Shown: positions 54,988 through 63,245 of the stretch, one piece after another
Layout: each line of letters starts with the position of its first letter
Numbering within the stretch: position 1 is the first letter of the stretch
Assembly (NCBI RefSeq): GCF_024055635.1
Contig: NZ_JAMXMB010000003.1
Coordinates: 1 to 64,000 of the forward strand
Length of the DNA stretch: 64,000 nt
Source of the DNA: Microbacterium yannicii
GTDB lineage: Bacteria; Actinomycetota; Actinomycetes; Actinomycetales; Microbacteriaceae
Direction of reading: 5' to 3'
Made by a program: the position numbers and the translations under genes
Notes under the pieces: model-generated
Seen by the model: only the letters and a program-made list of their open reading frames with translations
Database searches by the model: none
Told to the model about the DNA's origin: nothing

Positions 54988-56118
54988 TCAGCGCCGCGTC
55001 GACGCGGTCACGGTGAACTTCGCGTTGCGTGCGATCTGCCGTGTCGGCCCGACCGTGCGCTCGAGTGCCGGACGGTAGCGCAGTCCGGAGTTCCACACCG
55101 TCCACAGCTCGCCGCCCGGCCGCAGCACGCGAGCGGCCTCGGCGAACATCCGCGGGGCGATGCCCTCGTGCACGGCTGCGCCGGAGTGGAACGGCGGATT
55201 GAGCGCGATGAACGACCCGCTGCTGTCGGGCTGCGCGCCGAGCATGTCGTCGCGCACCACCTCGACCCGTTCGTCCACGCCGTTCGCGCGTGCCGTCGCG
55301 GCCGCCGAGGCGACTGCTGCGGCCGACTGGTCGGTCGCCAGCACACGGAGATCGGGATGCCGCAGCGCGAGTGCCGTCGCGATCACCCCGGTGCCGCACG
55401 CGAAGTCGATCACGGCGCCGCCCTCGGCGGTGATGCGAGGGAGAGAGTCGCCGGCGGTTGCCAGCTGGTCGAGCAGGAACCTCGTGCCGATGTCGATCGT
55501 CGCGCCCGCGAAGGCACCGCCGAAGGCGCACACCACGATGCCGTCCAGTGTCGCCTGGCGGGGTGCGGGATCGCCGCCGGCGTGAGGCATGCGCGCCACG
55601 AGAACCCGGGACTTCTGCCGCGCATGGCTGACATCGAGCCGGCCGAAGCTCTCGCGGAGCACCTCGTTCATCGCCAGGGTCATGTGCTTGATGCGCCCGC
55701 CGGCGAAGACGACGACCTCGGGTGCCGCGTGAGCGGCGATGAGTCCGGCGATATCGCGCAGCGCCTCCAGCGAACGCGGCAGGCGCAGCAGCACGACGCG
55801 TGCGCCGCCCACGAGCTCGGGCGAGAGCGGCAGCGACGAGAAGGTGCCTCCGAGACCGAATCGCTCCGCGTTCGCAGCCAGCGCGCGCTCGCCGGTGAGC
55901 GGATCCTGGTGGACACGGATGCCGGTGCCGCCGTCCGCCGCCGCCGCGAGCGTGAGAGCGCCGTAGCCGTCGCCGATCACCGTGAGCCCGCCCACCCCGG
56001 CGTCGGCGCGCGCGGCCGCCGACTCATCGAGGAGCAGCCGGTCCGCGGCATCCGTCGCCACCAGGCCGGGAGCCTCCACGTCGGGCCACCGGCGCAGTCC
56101 GTCGAGTGAGAACGTCAC
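54988..56118 (-). CDS. rRNA guanine-N2 methyltransferase, RlmG/RsmC type
   Basis: A 376-residue two-domain methyltransferase. The C-terminal domain is catalytic: SAM motif VIDFACGTGVIATALAL and the base-flip motif ALNPPFHSG; the N-terminal domain is an inactive methyltransferase-like fold. Size and layout match RlmG/RsmC enzymes that methylate a guanine N2 in rRNA. GTG at 56118, with TACCGT (minus strand, 56130-56125) 6 nt upstream. Convergent with the collagen-like gene, 4 bp apart. Confidence 0.86.
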   Translation of the reverse strand: MTFSLDGLRRWPDVEAPGLVATDAADRLLLDESAAARADAGVGGLTVIGDGYGALTLAAAADGGTGIRVHQDPLTGERALAANAERFGLGGTFSSLPLSPELVGGARVVLLRLPRSLEALRDIAGLIAAHAAPEVVVFAGGRIKHMTLAMNEVLRESFGRLDVSHARQKSRVLVARMPHAGGDPAPRQATLDGIVVCAFGGAFAGATIDIGTRFLLDQLATAGDSLPRITAEGGAVIDFACGTGVIATALALRHPDLRVLATDQSAAAVASAAATARANGVDERVEVVRDDMLGAQPDSSGSFIALNPPFHSGAAVHEGIAPRMFAEAARVLRPGGELWTVWNSGLRYRPALERTVGPTRQIARNAKFTVTASTRR

Positions 56119-56202
56119 CGTCCCACGGTAGCGGGCGGGCGATCGCGCCCGAGGGCACGGCGAATGCGCCGCGTCGCCCGGCGGCGGGCTAGCATTCAGC
56201 AC

Positions 56203-56634
56203 ATGCCGGAGCGCCCCTTCAGTCCTGTCATCTCCCTGCTGACGGTCGCGAGCGTCTGGGACGGGCACCTCGGCGCGCAGCTGCGCGATCTCGGTCTGAC
56301 GACCCGCAAGTACGCGCTTCTCGCACACATCGAGGCGACGCCCGGCATCTCGTTCAGCGAGCTCTCGCGCCGGTCGCAGATCACGGTGCAGTCGGCGCAC
56401 ACCGCCGTGCAGACGCTGGTGGCGGACGGGCTCGTCGAGGACGCCACCAAACACGCCGGATCCGCGTCCGACCTGCGCGTCACCGTGCGAGGCAGCGACG
56501 TGCTCCAGGCCGCACAGCAGCGGCTCGCGGCGTTGGACGCGGGCCTCGCCGACGCCGCTCCGGCGCTCGCTCGCGCGCTCGAAGGCCTGCACGAGGAGCC
56601 ACCTCGCGCCGACGGCGGGTCGGCAGTCAGCTGA
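56203..56634 (+). CDS. MarR family transcriptional regulator
   Basis: A 143-residue winged-helix regulator: LGLTTRKYALLAHIEATPGISFSELSRRSQITVQSAHTAVQTLVADGLVE is the MarR DNA-binding region, followed by a C-terminal dimerisation helix. TAGCAT (56190-56195) lies 7 nt before the ATG. The stop codon overlaps the left edge of a 40-bp palindrome that precedes the next gene, so it very probably controls that gene. Confidence 0.88.
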   Translation: MPERPFSPVISLLTVASVWDGHLGAQLRDLGLTTRKYALLAHIEATPGISFSELSRRSQITVQSAHTAVQTLVADGLVEDATKHAGSASDLRVTVRGSDVLQAAQQRLAALDAGLADAAPALARALEGLHEEPPRADGGSAVS

Positions 56635-56673
56635 CCTTCAGCCTGACTGAAGTCTTTCAGTTAGGCTGAAGGT
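56634..56673. promoter_or_regulatory. 40-bp palindromic operator between marR and DUF3817 gene
   Basis: ACCTTCAGCCTGACTGAA (56634-56651) and TTCAGTTAGGCTGAAGGT (56656-56673) are reverse complements with one mismatch, around a 4-bp centre. Each arm also holds its own TTCAG/CTGAA dyad. The right arm contains TAGGCT (56662-56667), 6 nt before the downstream GTG, so a protein bound here would cover the -10 box. It is the natural MarR target. Confidence 0.8.
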
Positions 56674-57132
56674 GTGTTCCGCAACCCTCACTCCCTGTTC
56701 CGCGCGCTCGCGATCGCAGAGGCGATCTCCTGGACGCTGCTCATCGCCGGCCTGATACTCCGAGCCACCACCGGCTGGGCGCTCGGCGTCACGATCGGCG
56801 GCGGCATCCACGGATTCGTGTTCCTCTCGTACGGCGCCACGGCGATCCTCGTGGCACTGAACAACCGCTGGCGCGCGTGGCCAACGGTGGTCGCGCTCGT
56901 CAGCGCCGTTATCCCATACGCCACGATCCCGGCCGAACTCTGGCTGCAGCGCAGCGGACGGCTGGCGGCCGCGTGGCGACTCGAGCCGACGGACGACCCG
57001 CGCGACCGCACCTGGTACGACCGGCTCATGCGGTGGTTCCTGCGGCGCCCGTGGGTGCTCGCGACGCTCATCGCCGTCGCGCTGGTCGTGCTCTTCGTCG
57101 TTCTGCTGATCGTCGGGCCGCCCGGCGGGTGA
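56674..57132 (+). CDS. DUF3817 membrane protein
   Basis: A 152-residue integral membrane protein with three to four helices; the N-terminal RALAIAEAISWTLLIAGLILR and GIHGFVFLSYG segments are typical of the DUF3817 family, and a fourth helix closes the C-terminus (VLATLIAVALVVLFVVLL). Function unknown; in other actinobacteria related genes lie beside MarR-type regulators. Start at GTG 56674, exactly at the right edge of the palindrome, so the mRNA is probably leaderless. Confidence 0.82.
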   Translation: MFRNPHSLFRALAIAEAISWTLLIAGLILRATTGWALGVTIGGGIHGFVFLSYGATAILVALNNRWRAWPTVVALVSAVIPYATIPAELWLQRSGRLAAAWRLEPTDDPRDRTWYDRLMRWFLRRPWVLATLIAVALVVLFVVLLIVGPPGG

Positions 57133-57142
57133 GGCGGGCGTG

Positions 57143-57514
57143 TCAACCGCGCTGCGGCAGTTGCTGCAGTGTCCAGGTGTTCCCATCCGGGTCGGCGAAC
57201 GTCACGAATCGTCCCCACGCCTGGTCATCGACGCCCTCGGCTTCGACGCCGAGGCCGCGGAGGTGCGCGAGCGCCTCGTCGGCGTCGGGCACGACGACCT
57301 GGATCGTGTTCTGGCGGCCGGGCTCGAGGTCGACGCCGAGTCCTGTGCCGAACGCGATCGAGCAGGCCGATCCCGGCGGCGTCATCTGCACGAACCGCAG
57401 ACCGTCGAACGGTGTCTGGTCATGATCGGCGTGAAACCCGATCCGCTCGTAGAACTCCTTCGCCCGGTCGACGTCCGTGACCGGCACGAAGATGAGCTCG
57501 ATCTTCCAGTCCAT
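57143..57514 (-). CDS. VOC family (glyoxalase-like) protein
   Basis: A 123-residue vicinal-oxygen-chelate fold protein. Metal-ligand candidates appear at ELIFVP..., FYERIGFHAD, and the C-terminal VTFADPDGNTWTL, the usual family ending. The Glu/His pattern is incomplete so catalysis is not certain. ATG at 57514 after GAGGAGAG. Convergent with the DUF3817 gene. Possible roles include glyoxalase, dioxygenase or antibiotic binding. Confidence 0.82.
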   Translation of the reverse strand: MDWKIELIFVPVTDVDRAKEFYERIGFHADHDQTPFDGLRFVQMTPPGSACSIAFGTGLGVDLEPGRQNTIQVVVPDADEALAHLRGLGVEAEGVDDQAWGRFVTFADPDGNTWTLQQLPQRG

Positions 57515-57634
57515 GGTTCTCTCCTCTGCGATGCGGCGCCCCCGGTCCCGAGGTTACGCCGGGCCCCCGACACGACGGCGCCGTCAGTCGTCGGGTCCGG
57601 AACGCGGGAATACCTCGCCGCGCGACCTGTTTAA

Positions 57635-57683
57635 CTTGACAATGCCTGTATCAAGTTCAAAACTTGATGCTCGTTCACTCAAG
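57635..57683 (+). promoter_or_regulatory. two HAIR (HspR) sites before the Clp gene
   Basis: CTTGACA-N7-TATCAAG (57635-57655) and CTTGATG-N7-ACTCAAG (57663-57683) match the HspR-associated inverted repeat CTTGAGT-N7-ACTCAAG with 5/7 matches in each half except a perfect last half. They are 28 bp apart. The first contains TTGACA (57636-57641), a consensus -35 box; a -10 box is not clear. The last ends 16 bp before the ATG. Confidence 0.75.
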
Positions 57684-57699
57684 TTTCAGGAGAGACGGA

Positions 57700-60276
57700 A
57701 TGCCCGAAGACTTCACGCCCCAGGTCGGCGACGAGGGGAGCTCGTTCGACGAGTTCCTGGCACGCTATCTCGCGGGAGAGCGCGCGCGTGCCGAGCGATC
57801 GATCGACCTGAGCCGTTACCTCGGTGCGCGCACGCAGGAGCTGCTGCAGCGCGCCGGCAAGTACGCGCTCGAGCGCGGTCAGCGTGAGCTCGATGCCCTG
57901 CACGTGCTGCGGATCCTGGTCGGCGAAGCTCCGGCCCGGGATGCCGTGCGCCGCGTCGGCGCCGACCCCGACGCCATCTCGCGCGCCACCGAAGAGCGCC
58001 TTCCCGCCGCGTCCGCCCCCGCCGACGTCGACGGCGCCGTAGTGACGGCGTCGGTCCAGCGCGCGCTGTTCCACGCCTTCCAGGTCGCCCGTTCGTCGGG
58101 TTCCACCTACGTCGACCCCGAGCACCTGTTCTTCGCGCTCGTGCTGGCGCAGGACACGCCTGCCGGCCAGGTCCTGGCGCGCGCCGGCGTGACCGCCGAG
58201 GCGCTCATGCAGGGGGCACGCGAGACCGTGACGCCGGACGGTGCTGCCGAGGGCGAGGCGAGGACGGATGCCGCGGCATCCGACACCCCCATGCTCGACA
58301 TGTACGGCACCGACCTGACCGCACGCGCCCTGGCCGGTGAACTCGACCCGGTGATCGGCCGAGCCGACGAGATCGAGCAGACCATCGAGATCCTCAGCCG
58401 TCGCACCAAGAACAACCCGGTGCTCGTCGGCGAGGCCGGCGTCGGCAAGACGGCGATCGTCGAGGGACTCGCACAGGCGATCGTCGACGGCGGCGTTCCC
58501 GAGCAGCTGCTCGGCAAGCGCGTGGTCGCCCTCGACCTGCCGGCCATGCTGGCGGGGACGCGCTACCGCGGCGACTTCGAGGAGCGCCTGACCAAGACGA
58601 TGGACGAGATCGCCGCCCGCAAGGGCGAGCTCATCGTGTTCATCGACGAGGTGCACACGGTGGTCGGGGCCGGCGGCGCCGGTGACGGCGGCATGGACGC
58701 CGGCAACATCCTCAAGCCGCGCCTCGCGCGGGGCGAGCTGCACCTCGTCGGCGCGACCACGCTCAAGGAGTACCGCGTCGTCGAGAAGGACCCGGCGCTC
58801 GAACGCCGGTTCCAGCCGGTGCGCGTGGGCGAGCCCTCGGTCGAAGATGCCGTGCTCATCCTGCGCGGCCTGAAGCCCGCGTACGAGGAGCACCACGGCA
58901 TCGTGTACACCGATGACGCGCTCCGCGCCGCGGTCGAGCTCAGCGATCGCTACCTCACCGAGCGTGTGCTGCCGGACAAGGCCATCGACCTCATCGACCA
59001 GGCCGGCGCCCGTCTGCGTCTGCGCCTGGGCGCGACCGTCGACGTGAGCGGCCTCATCGAGCGTCTCGCAACGCTCGAGGCGGACAAGAACGCCGCGGTG
59101 TCGGCCGAGCACTACGAGGAGGCGTCGCGGATCCGCGACCAGATCGCCGAGGTGCAGGCCAAGCTCGACGAGGCCACCAGCTCGGGCCCCTCGACAGGCT
59201 CAGGGACGGGTGCGCGCGTTGAGCCGATCGTCGGCGAGCCCGAGATCGCGGCCGTGATCAGCCGGGCTACCGGCATCCCGGTCAACCGTCTCACCGAGAC
59301 CGAGCGCGAGCGGCTGGCGTCCTTGGAGGACGAGCTGCACGGGCGAGTGATCGGGCAGGACGACGCGGTCGTCGCGGTCGCGAAGGCCGTGCGCCGCAAC
59401 CGCACGGGCATGGGCGATGCCCACCGGCCGGTGGGGTCGTTCCTCTTCCTCGGCCCGACCGGTGTCGGAAAGACCGAGCTGGCCAAGGCGCTCGCCGCGA
59501 GCCTGTTCGACGACGACACCGCCGTGATCCGCTTCGACATGAGCGAGTTCGGCGAGCGGCACACGGTGTCTCGTCTGGTGGGTGCCCCTCCGGGATACGT
59601 CGGCTATGACGAGGCCGGCCAGCTCACCGAGCGCGTGCGGCGCAACCCGTACTCGATCGTGCTGTTCGACGAGATCGAGAAGGCGCACCCCGACGTGTTC
59701 AACCTGCTGCTGCAGGTGCTCGACGACGGCCGCCTCACCGACGGGCAGGGTCGCACTGTCGACTTCCGCAACACCGTGATCGTCATGACCTCGAACCTCG
59801 GCTCCGAGTTCCTCGCCTCGCGCGGCGGTGCCATCGGCTTCCTGCCCGACGGGGGAGGGGCGACCGGGTTCGGTTCCGAGAAGGACCTGCGGGATCGCGT
59901 GTTCGGCAAGCTCCGCGAGGCGATGCGGCCCGAGTTCCTCAACCGGATCGACGAGATCGTGCTGTTCCGCAAGCTCGACAAGCCGCAGCTGCAGCGCATC
60001 GTGCGACTGCTCCTCGGCGCGTCCGAGGCGCGCTTGGCCAAGCGCGAGGTGGACTTCGTCGTCACCGACGGCGCCGTCGCCTGGCTCGCCGAGCACGGGT
60101 ACGAGCCCGAGTACGGTGCCCGGCCGCTGCGTCGCCTGATCCAGCGCGAGGTGGACGACCGCATCGCCGACCTGTTCGTGACCGGTGCGCTCGTCGACGG
60201 CGGTGCCGTGACGGTGGACGCCGTGGGCGACGAGCTGTCGGTGGCCGCCGGGGCGTCGTTCCCGATCGCCGCGTGA
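57700..60276 (+). CDS. Clp ATPase (ClpC/ClpB-like), probably heat-inducible
   Basis: AAA+ unfoldase of 858 residues. An N domain of about 170 residues (Clp repeats), then AAA1 with GEAGVGKT and VFIDE, a short middle domain with a UVR-like helix pair ([20 protein letters not shown]), and AAA2 with GPTGVGKT and [13 protein letters not shown]. The short middle domain resembles ClpC rather than ClpB; a GAIGFL segment at the ClpP-loop position supports partnership with ClpP. A linker at about 496-505 ([14 protein letters not shown]) comes from a dispersed repeat. ATG 57700 after CAGGAGAG. The HspR sites indicate heat-stress control; the exact ClpC/E/L class is open. Confidence 0.88.
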   Translation: MPEDFTPQVGDEGSSFDEFLARYLAGERARAERSIDLSRYLGARTQELLQRAGKYALERGQRELDALHVLRILVGEAPARDAVRRVGADPDAISRATEERLPAASAPADVDGAVVTASVQRALFHAFQVARSSGSTYVDPEHLFFALVLAQDTPAGQVLARAGVTAEALMQGARETVTPDGAAEGEARTDAAASDTPMLDMYGTDLTARALAGELDPVIGRADEIEQTIEILSRRTKNNPVLVGEAGVGKTAIVEGLAQAIVDGGVPEQLLGKRVVALDLPAMLAGTRYRGDFEERLTKTMDEIAARKGELIVFIDEVHTVVGAGGAGDGGMDAGNILKPRLARGELHLVGATTLKEYRVVEKDPALERRFQPVRVGEPSVEDAVLILRGLKPAYEEHHGIVYTDDALRAAVELSDRYLTERVLPDKAIDLIDQAGARLRLRLGATVDVSGLIERLATLEADKNAAVSAEHYEEASRIRDQIAEVQAKLDEATSSGPSTGSGTGARVEPIVGEPEIAAVISRATGIPVNRLTETERERLASLEDELHGRVIGQDDAVVAVAKAVRRNRTGMGDAHRPVGSFLFLGPTGVGKTELAKALAASLFDDDTAVIRFDMSEFGERHTVSRLVGAPPGYVGYDEAGQLTERVRRNPYSIVLFDEIEKAHPDVFNLLLQVLDDGRLTDGQGRTVDFRNTVIVMTSNLGSEFLASRGGAIGFLPDGGGATGFGSEKDLRDRVFGKLREAMRPEFLNRIDEIVLFRKLDKPQLQRIVRLLLGASEARLAKREVDFVVTDGAVAWLAEHGYEPEYGARPLRRLIQREVDDRIADLFVTGALVDGGAVTVDAVGDELSVAAGASFPIAA
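59189..59207. repeat. dispersed repeat arm inside the Clp gene
   Basis: CCTCGACAGGCTCAGGGAC matches the arm seen in hemL (CTTCGACAGGCTCAGC) and at 47333. It codes for part of the interdomain linker (PSTGSGT), a place where insertion would do little harm. Confidence 0.75.
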
Positions 60277-60293
60277 GCTGATCACGCCCTCCG

Positions 60294-60328
60294 CGAGAGG
60301 CGCCGCGCCTTCGGGCGGGCGCCTCTCG
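60294..60328. terminator. terminator after the Clp gene
   Basis: CGAGAGGCGCC (60294-60304) pairs with GGCGCCTCTCG (60318-60328). No T-run follows. It separates the Clp gene from the convergent DUF72 gene. Confidence 0.7.
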
Positions 60329-60357
60329 TCGTCGAGCGCGACGGCGGCGGTGCGGCG

Positions 60358-61077
60358 TCAGGCTCCCAGCATCCGTTTCAGCGTGATCGCATTGCGCACC
60401 GCGTTGCCCTCGCCGTCGTTGTTGAAGTACGCATGCACCTCATGTCCGGTGCCTTCCCATTCGCGGATGCGCTCGGCCCACCAGGCGAGGTCGTCGTCGG
60501 AGTACGAGCCGCCGTAGAGGTGCTCGGGGTCGGGACCGTGCAGTCGCACGTACACGAGGGGAGCGGTCGCGCGCAGCACGCAGGGCAGGCGGGCCCCGCT
60601 CATGACGCAGTACGCCGCGCCGTGGCGCTCGAGCATCGCGAACACGGCATCATCCACCCACGACGGATGCCGGAACTCGATCGCCGGTCGCGTCCATTGC
60701 GGCAGCGCGGCGAGGAAGTGCTCCAGGCGCGCGTCGTCGCGCTCCATCGCCGGGTGCAGCTGGACGATGAGCGGCCCGCGCCGCCCGCGGAGCTCGTGGA
60801 GCCCGCGGGTGACACGCGAGATCCAGACCTCCGGCTCGCGGAGCCGCCGCGCGTGGGTCAGGCCGCGGGGCGCCTTGACCGCCATCTCGAAGCCCTCCGG
60901 GAGCCGATCGCGCCACGCGGCGAATCTCGCGTCGGCCGGCCACCGGTAGAAGCTGCCGTTGAGCTCCACCGCATCGAACTCGGCGGTGTACTGCGAGAGC
61001 CACTGGCTCTGAGGGCCGTGGTAGAACACTCCCCGCCAATGCGGGTAGACCCAGCCGGACGTCCCGATGCGCGCCAT
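60358..61077 (-). CDS. DUF72 family protein
   Basis: A 239-residue TIM-barrel-like protein of the DUF72/YecE family. Recognisable stretches: ARIGTSGWVYPHWRGVFYHG, FDAVELNGSFYRWP, the KAPRGLTHARRL region, PAIEFRHPSW, YVRLHGP and the C-terminal HEVHAYFNNDGEGNAVRNAI. Function unknown. The ATG at 61077 follows GGAGGG. Convergent with Clp. Confidence 0.88.
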   Translation of the reverse strand: MARIGTSGWVYPHWRGVFYHGPQSQWLSQYTAEFDAVELNGSFYRWPADARFAAWRDRLPEGFEMAVKAPRGLTHARRLREPEVWISRVTRGLHELRGRRGPLIVQLHPAMERDDARLEHFLAALPQWTRPAIEFRHPSWVDDAVFAMLERHGAAYCVMSGARLPCVLRATAPLVYVRLHGPDPEHLYGGSYSDDDLAWWAERIREWEGTGHEVHAYFNNDGEGNAVRNAITLKRMLGA

Positions 61078-61210
61078 CCCTCCAGCCTGCGGCGCACGGA
61101 CGGCGTGTGGCACGGGGTTGCATCGGCGGACGCCCCGCGATAACCACCGCCGGCGGTGGGGTCGCGGTGTCGACGTGCGCCCGTCGGCGACCGCTGACAG
61201 AGTGGGGGAC

Positions 61211-62086
61211 ATGACCCGCATCGGTGCGATCTTCAACCCCTACACCCACGCTCCTGACGAGTTCCGCGACGCGGTGCTCGCTGCGGAGTCGTCGGGCCTG
61301 CCGGAACTGTGGATCTGGGAGGACTGCTTCCGGCAGTCCGCGTTCGCGACGGTCGGTGCGGCGCTCGCCTGGACGGAGGCCCTGAGGATCGGGATCGGCA
61401 TCGCGCCCATGCCGCTGCGCAACGTCGCGGCGACCGCCATGGAGCTCGCCACCGTGGAGCGGCTGTTCCCGGGGCGGCTCCTGCCCGGCGTGGGGCACGG
61501 GGTGCTGGACTGGATGGGGCAGGTCGGCGCACGGGTCGCGTCGCCCCTGACGCTGATGCGCGAGTACGTGCCGGCGCTGCGGAGCCTGCTGGCGGGCGAG
61601 GAGGTCACGGCGGCGGGGCGGTACGTGACACTCGACGGCGTGCGGCTCGACTACGCGCCGCCGACGCCGCCGCTCGTCTACGCGGCGGCCGAGGGGCCGA
61701 AGACGCTCCGGCTGAGCGGCGAGGTGGCCGACGGCACGGTGCTGGACAGCGGCCACACGGCGGAGGAGTACGCGGTCGCGACGGCGTCGATCCGCGAGGC
61801 GCGCGAGCGCGCCGGCCGCGGCGGCGATCACGACGTGGTCGCCTACGTCGTGACGGCGTTCGGCGCGGATGCCGAGGCCCGCGCGATCGCGGATGTCGGC
61901 GACAGACCCGACCCGGCCCAGCGCGCGCTGTGGGGTGACCCGGCTCAGGTCGCCACGGGCGCACGGCGGTTCTTCGATGCCGGTGTGGACGACGTCGTGC
62001 TGCTGCCCTCCTCGCGCGGCGACATCGCCGAGTTCTACCGGGCGGCCGCCGAGGTCGCCCGTCTGGTCGGAAAGGACGCCGCGTGA
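61211..62086 (+). CDS. luciferase-like (LLM) flavin-dependent oxidoreductase
   Basis: A 291-residue TIM-barrel monooxygenase of the LLM class, whose actinobacterial members often use coenzyme F420. IGIGIAPMPLRNVAATAMELATVERLFPGRLLPGVGHG is the typical central segment, and PPTPPLVYAAAEGPKTLRLSGEVADGTVL follows. The substrate is unknown. ATG at 61211 after GGGGG. The next LLM gene starts within its stop (GTGA). Confidence 0.85.
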   Translation: MTRIGAIFNPYTHAPDEFRDAVLAAESSGLPELWIWEDCFRQSAFATVGAALAWTEALRIGIGIAPMPLRNVAATAMELATVERLFPGRLLPGVGHGVLDWMGQVGARVASPLTLMREYVPALRSLLAGEEVTAAGRYVTLDGVRLDYAPPTPPLVYAAAEGPKTLRLSGEVADGTVLDSGHTAEEYAVATASIREARERAGRGGDHDVVAYVVTAFGADAEARAIADVGDRPDPAQRALWGDPAQVATGARRFFDAGVDDVVLLPSSRGDIAEFYRAAAEVARLVGKDAA

Positions 62087-62847
62087 CCGCGAAGCTCTCA
62101 CTCGGGATCGCTGCGGCGGCCGGCCCCGAACTCGCCCGGCGGGTCGCGCCCGCTGCGGAGGCGGCCGGCTTCCACGCCCTCTGGGTGAACGACACCCCGG
62201 GTCAGGACGCGCTCGCCGTTCTCGCCGCCGCGGCGGCCGTCACCGAGCGCCTGGTGCTCGCGACCGGGGTGCTCCCCGTCGACCGGCGCACACCCGACGA
62301 GATCGCGGCCGACGCCTCCGGTCTGCCCGCCGCGCGGCTGGTGCTGGGCATCGGCTCGGGGCAGGCGCGCACCGGTGCGGTGGAGCTGGTGACGGATGCC
62401 GCGACCGCCCTGCGTCGGCGCACCGGAGCGCGCGTCCTGGTCGGCGCGCTCGGCCCGAGGATGCGGCGAGCCGGGGCCACGGCATCCGACGGACTCCTGC
62501 TGAGCTGGCTCACGCCGCGTGTCGCCGCAGAGCAAGCCGCCCAGACGCATGCGACCGCGCCCGGCGCCCACGTCGCGCTCTACGTGCGCGCGGCAGCGGA
62601 CGCCGCCGCGGTGGCGCCGCTCGACGAGGAGGCGGCTCGCTACGCGGGATACCCGGCGTACGCCGCCAACTTCGCCCGTCTCGGCCTGGACGTCGCCGAC
62701 ACCGTGATCCGTCCGGCGGATCTCGGGGACCGGATCGCCGCCTACCGCGCCGGCGTCGACGAGGTCGTCCTGCGGGCGATCACGCCGACGGGCAGTGCGG
62801 ACGACCACCTGCGGTTCATCGACGCCGTCGCGGCGGCGATCGCATGA
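62083..62847 (+). CDS. second, shorter LLM family protein
   Basis: A 254-residue member of the same family, with the N-terminal LSLGIAAAAGPELARRVAPAAEAAGFHALWVND and PAARLVLGIGSGQ. It lacks part of the usual middle, so it may be a partner of the upstream LLM protein rather than an independent enzyme. GTG start overlaps the upstream stop; its own stop overlaps the DoxX-like gene, so the group is coupled. Confidence 0.78.
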   Translation: MTAKLSLGIAAAAGPELARRVAPAAEAAGFHALWVNDTPGQDALAVLAAAAAVTERLVLATGVLPVDRRTPDEIAADASGLPAARLVLGIGSGQARTGAVELVTDAATALRRRTGARVLVGALGPRMRRAGATASDGLLLSWLTPRVAAEQAAQTHATAPGAHVALYVRAAADAAAVAPLDEEAARYAGYPAYAANFARLGLDVADTVIRPADLGDRIAAYRAGVDEVVLRAITPTGSADDHLRFIDAVAAAIA

Positions 62848-63245
62848 GGCGGGTCGTCGGCCGCTGGGCCCTCGCGGCGCTCCTCGTCGTCGCGGGCGCC
62901 TCGCATCTGACCTGGGGCCGCCGCGGCTACCGCATCGTCGTGCCCGACTGGGCGACCCGGCTGCTCCACACGGACAAGGACACGATCGTGCTCGCCTCTG
63001 GCGTCGTCGAGCTGATGCTCGGCGGTGCGCTCGTGGCGTTCCCCGGCGAACAGCGCCGCATCGGCTGGGCGGTGGCGGCGTTCTTCGTGGCGGTCTTTCC
63101 CGGCAACGTCCACCAGTGGCGCACCGGTCGTCCGGCTCCGATGCTCGCGACCGACCGCGCGCGCTTCGTCCGGCTGGTGCTGCAGCCGCTGCTCGTGGCG
63201 TGGGCGCTCTGGAGCACCGCGGCCCCGGCGAGAGGACGCGGATGA
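62844..63245 (+). CDS. DoxX-like small membrane protein
   Basis: A 133-residue protein with three to four predicted membrane helices (about 7-22, 50-65, 74-90, 110-127) and the HLTWGRRGYRIVVPDW and FPGNVHQW segments seen in DoxX-like proteins. Function unknown. ATG overlaps the previous stop as ATGA, and its stop overlaps the epimerase start as ATGA. Confidence 0.75.
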   Translation: MRRVVGRWALAALLVVAGASHLTWGRRGYRIVVPDWATRLLHTDKDTIVLASGVVELMLGGALVAFPGEQRRIGWAVAAFFVAVFPGNVHQWRTGRPAPMLATDRARFVRLVLQPLLVAWALWSTAAPARGRG

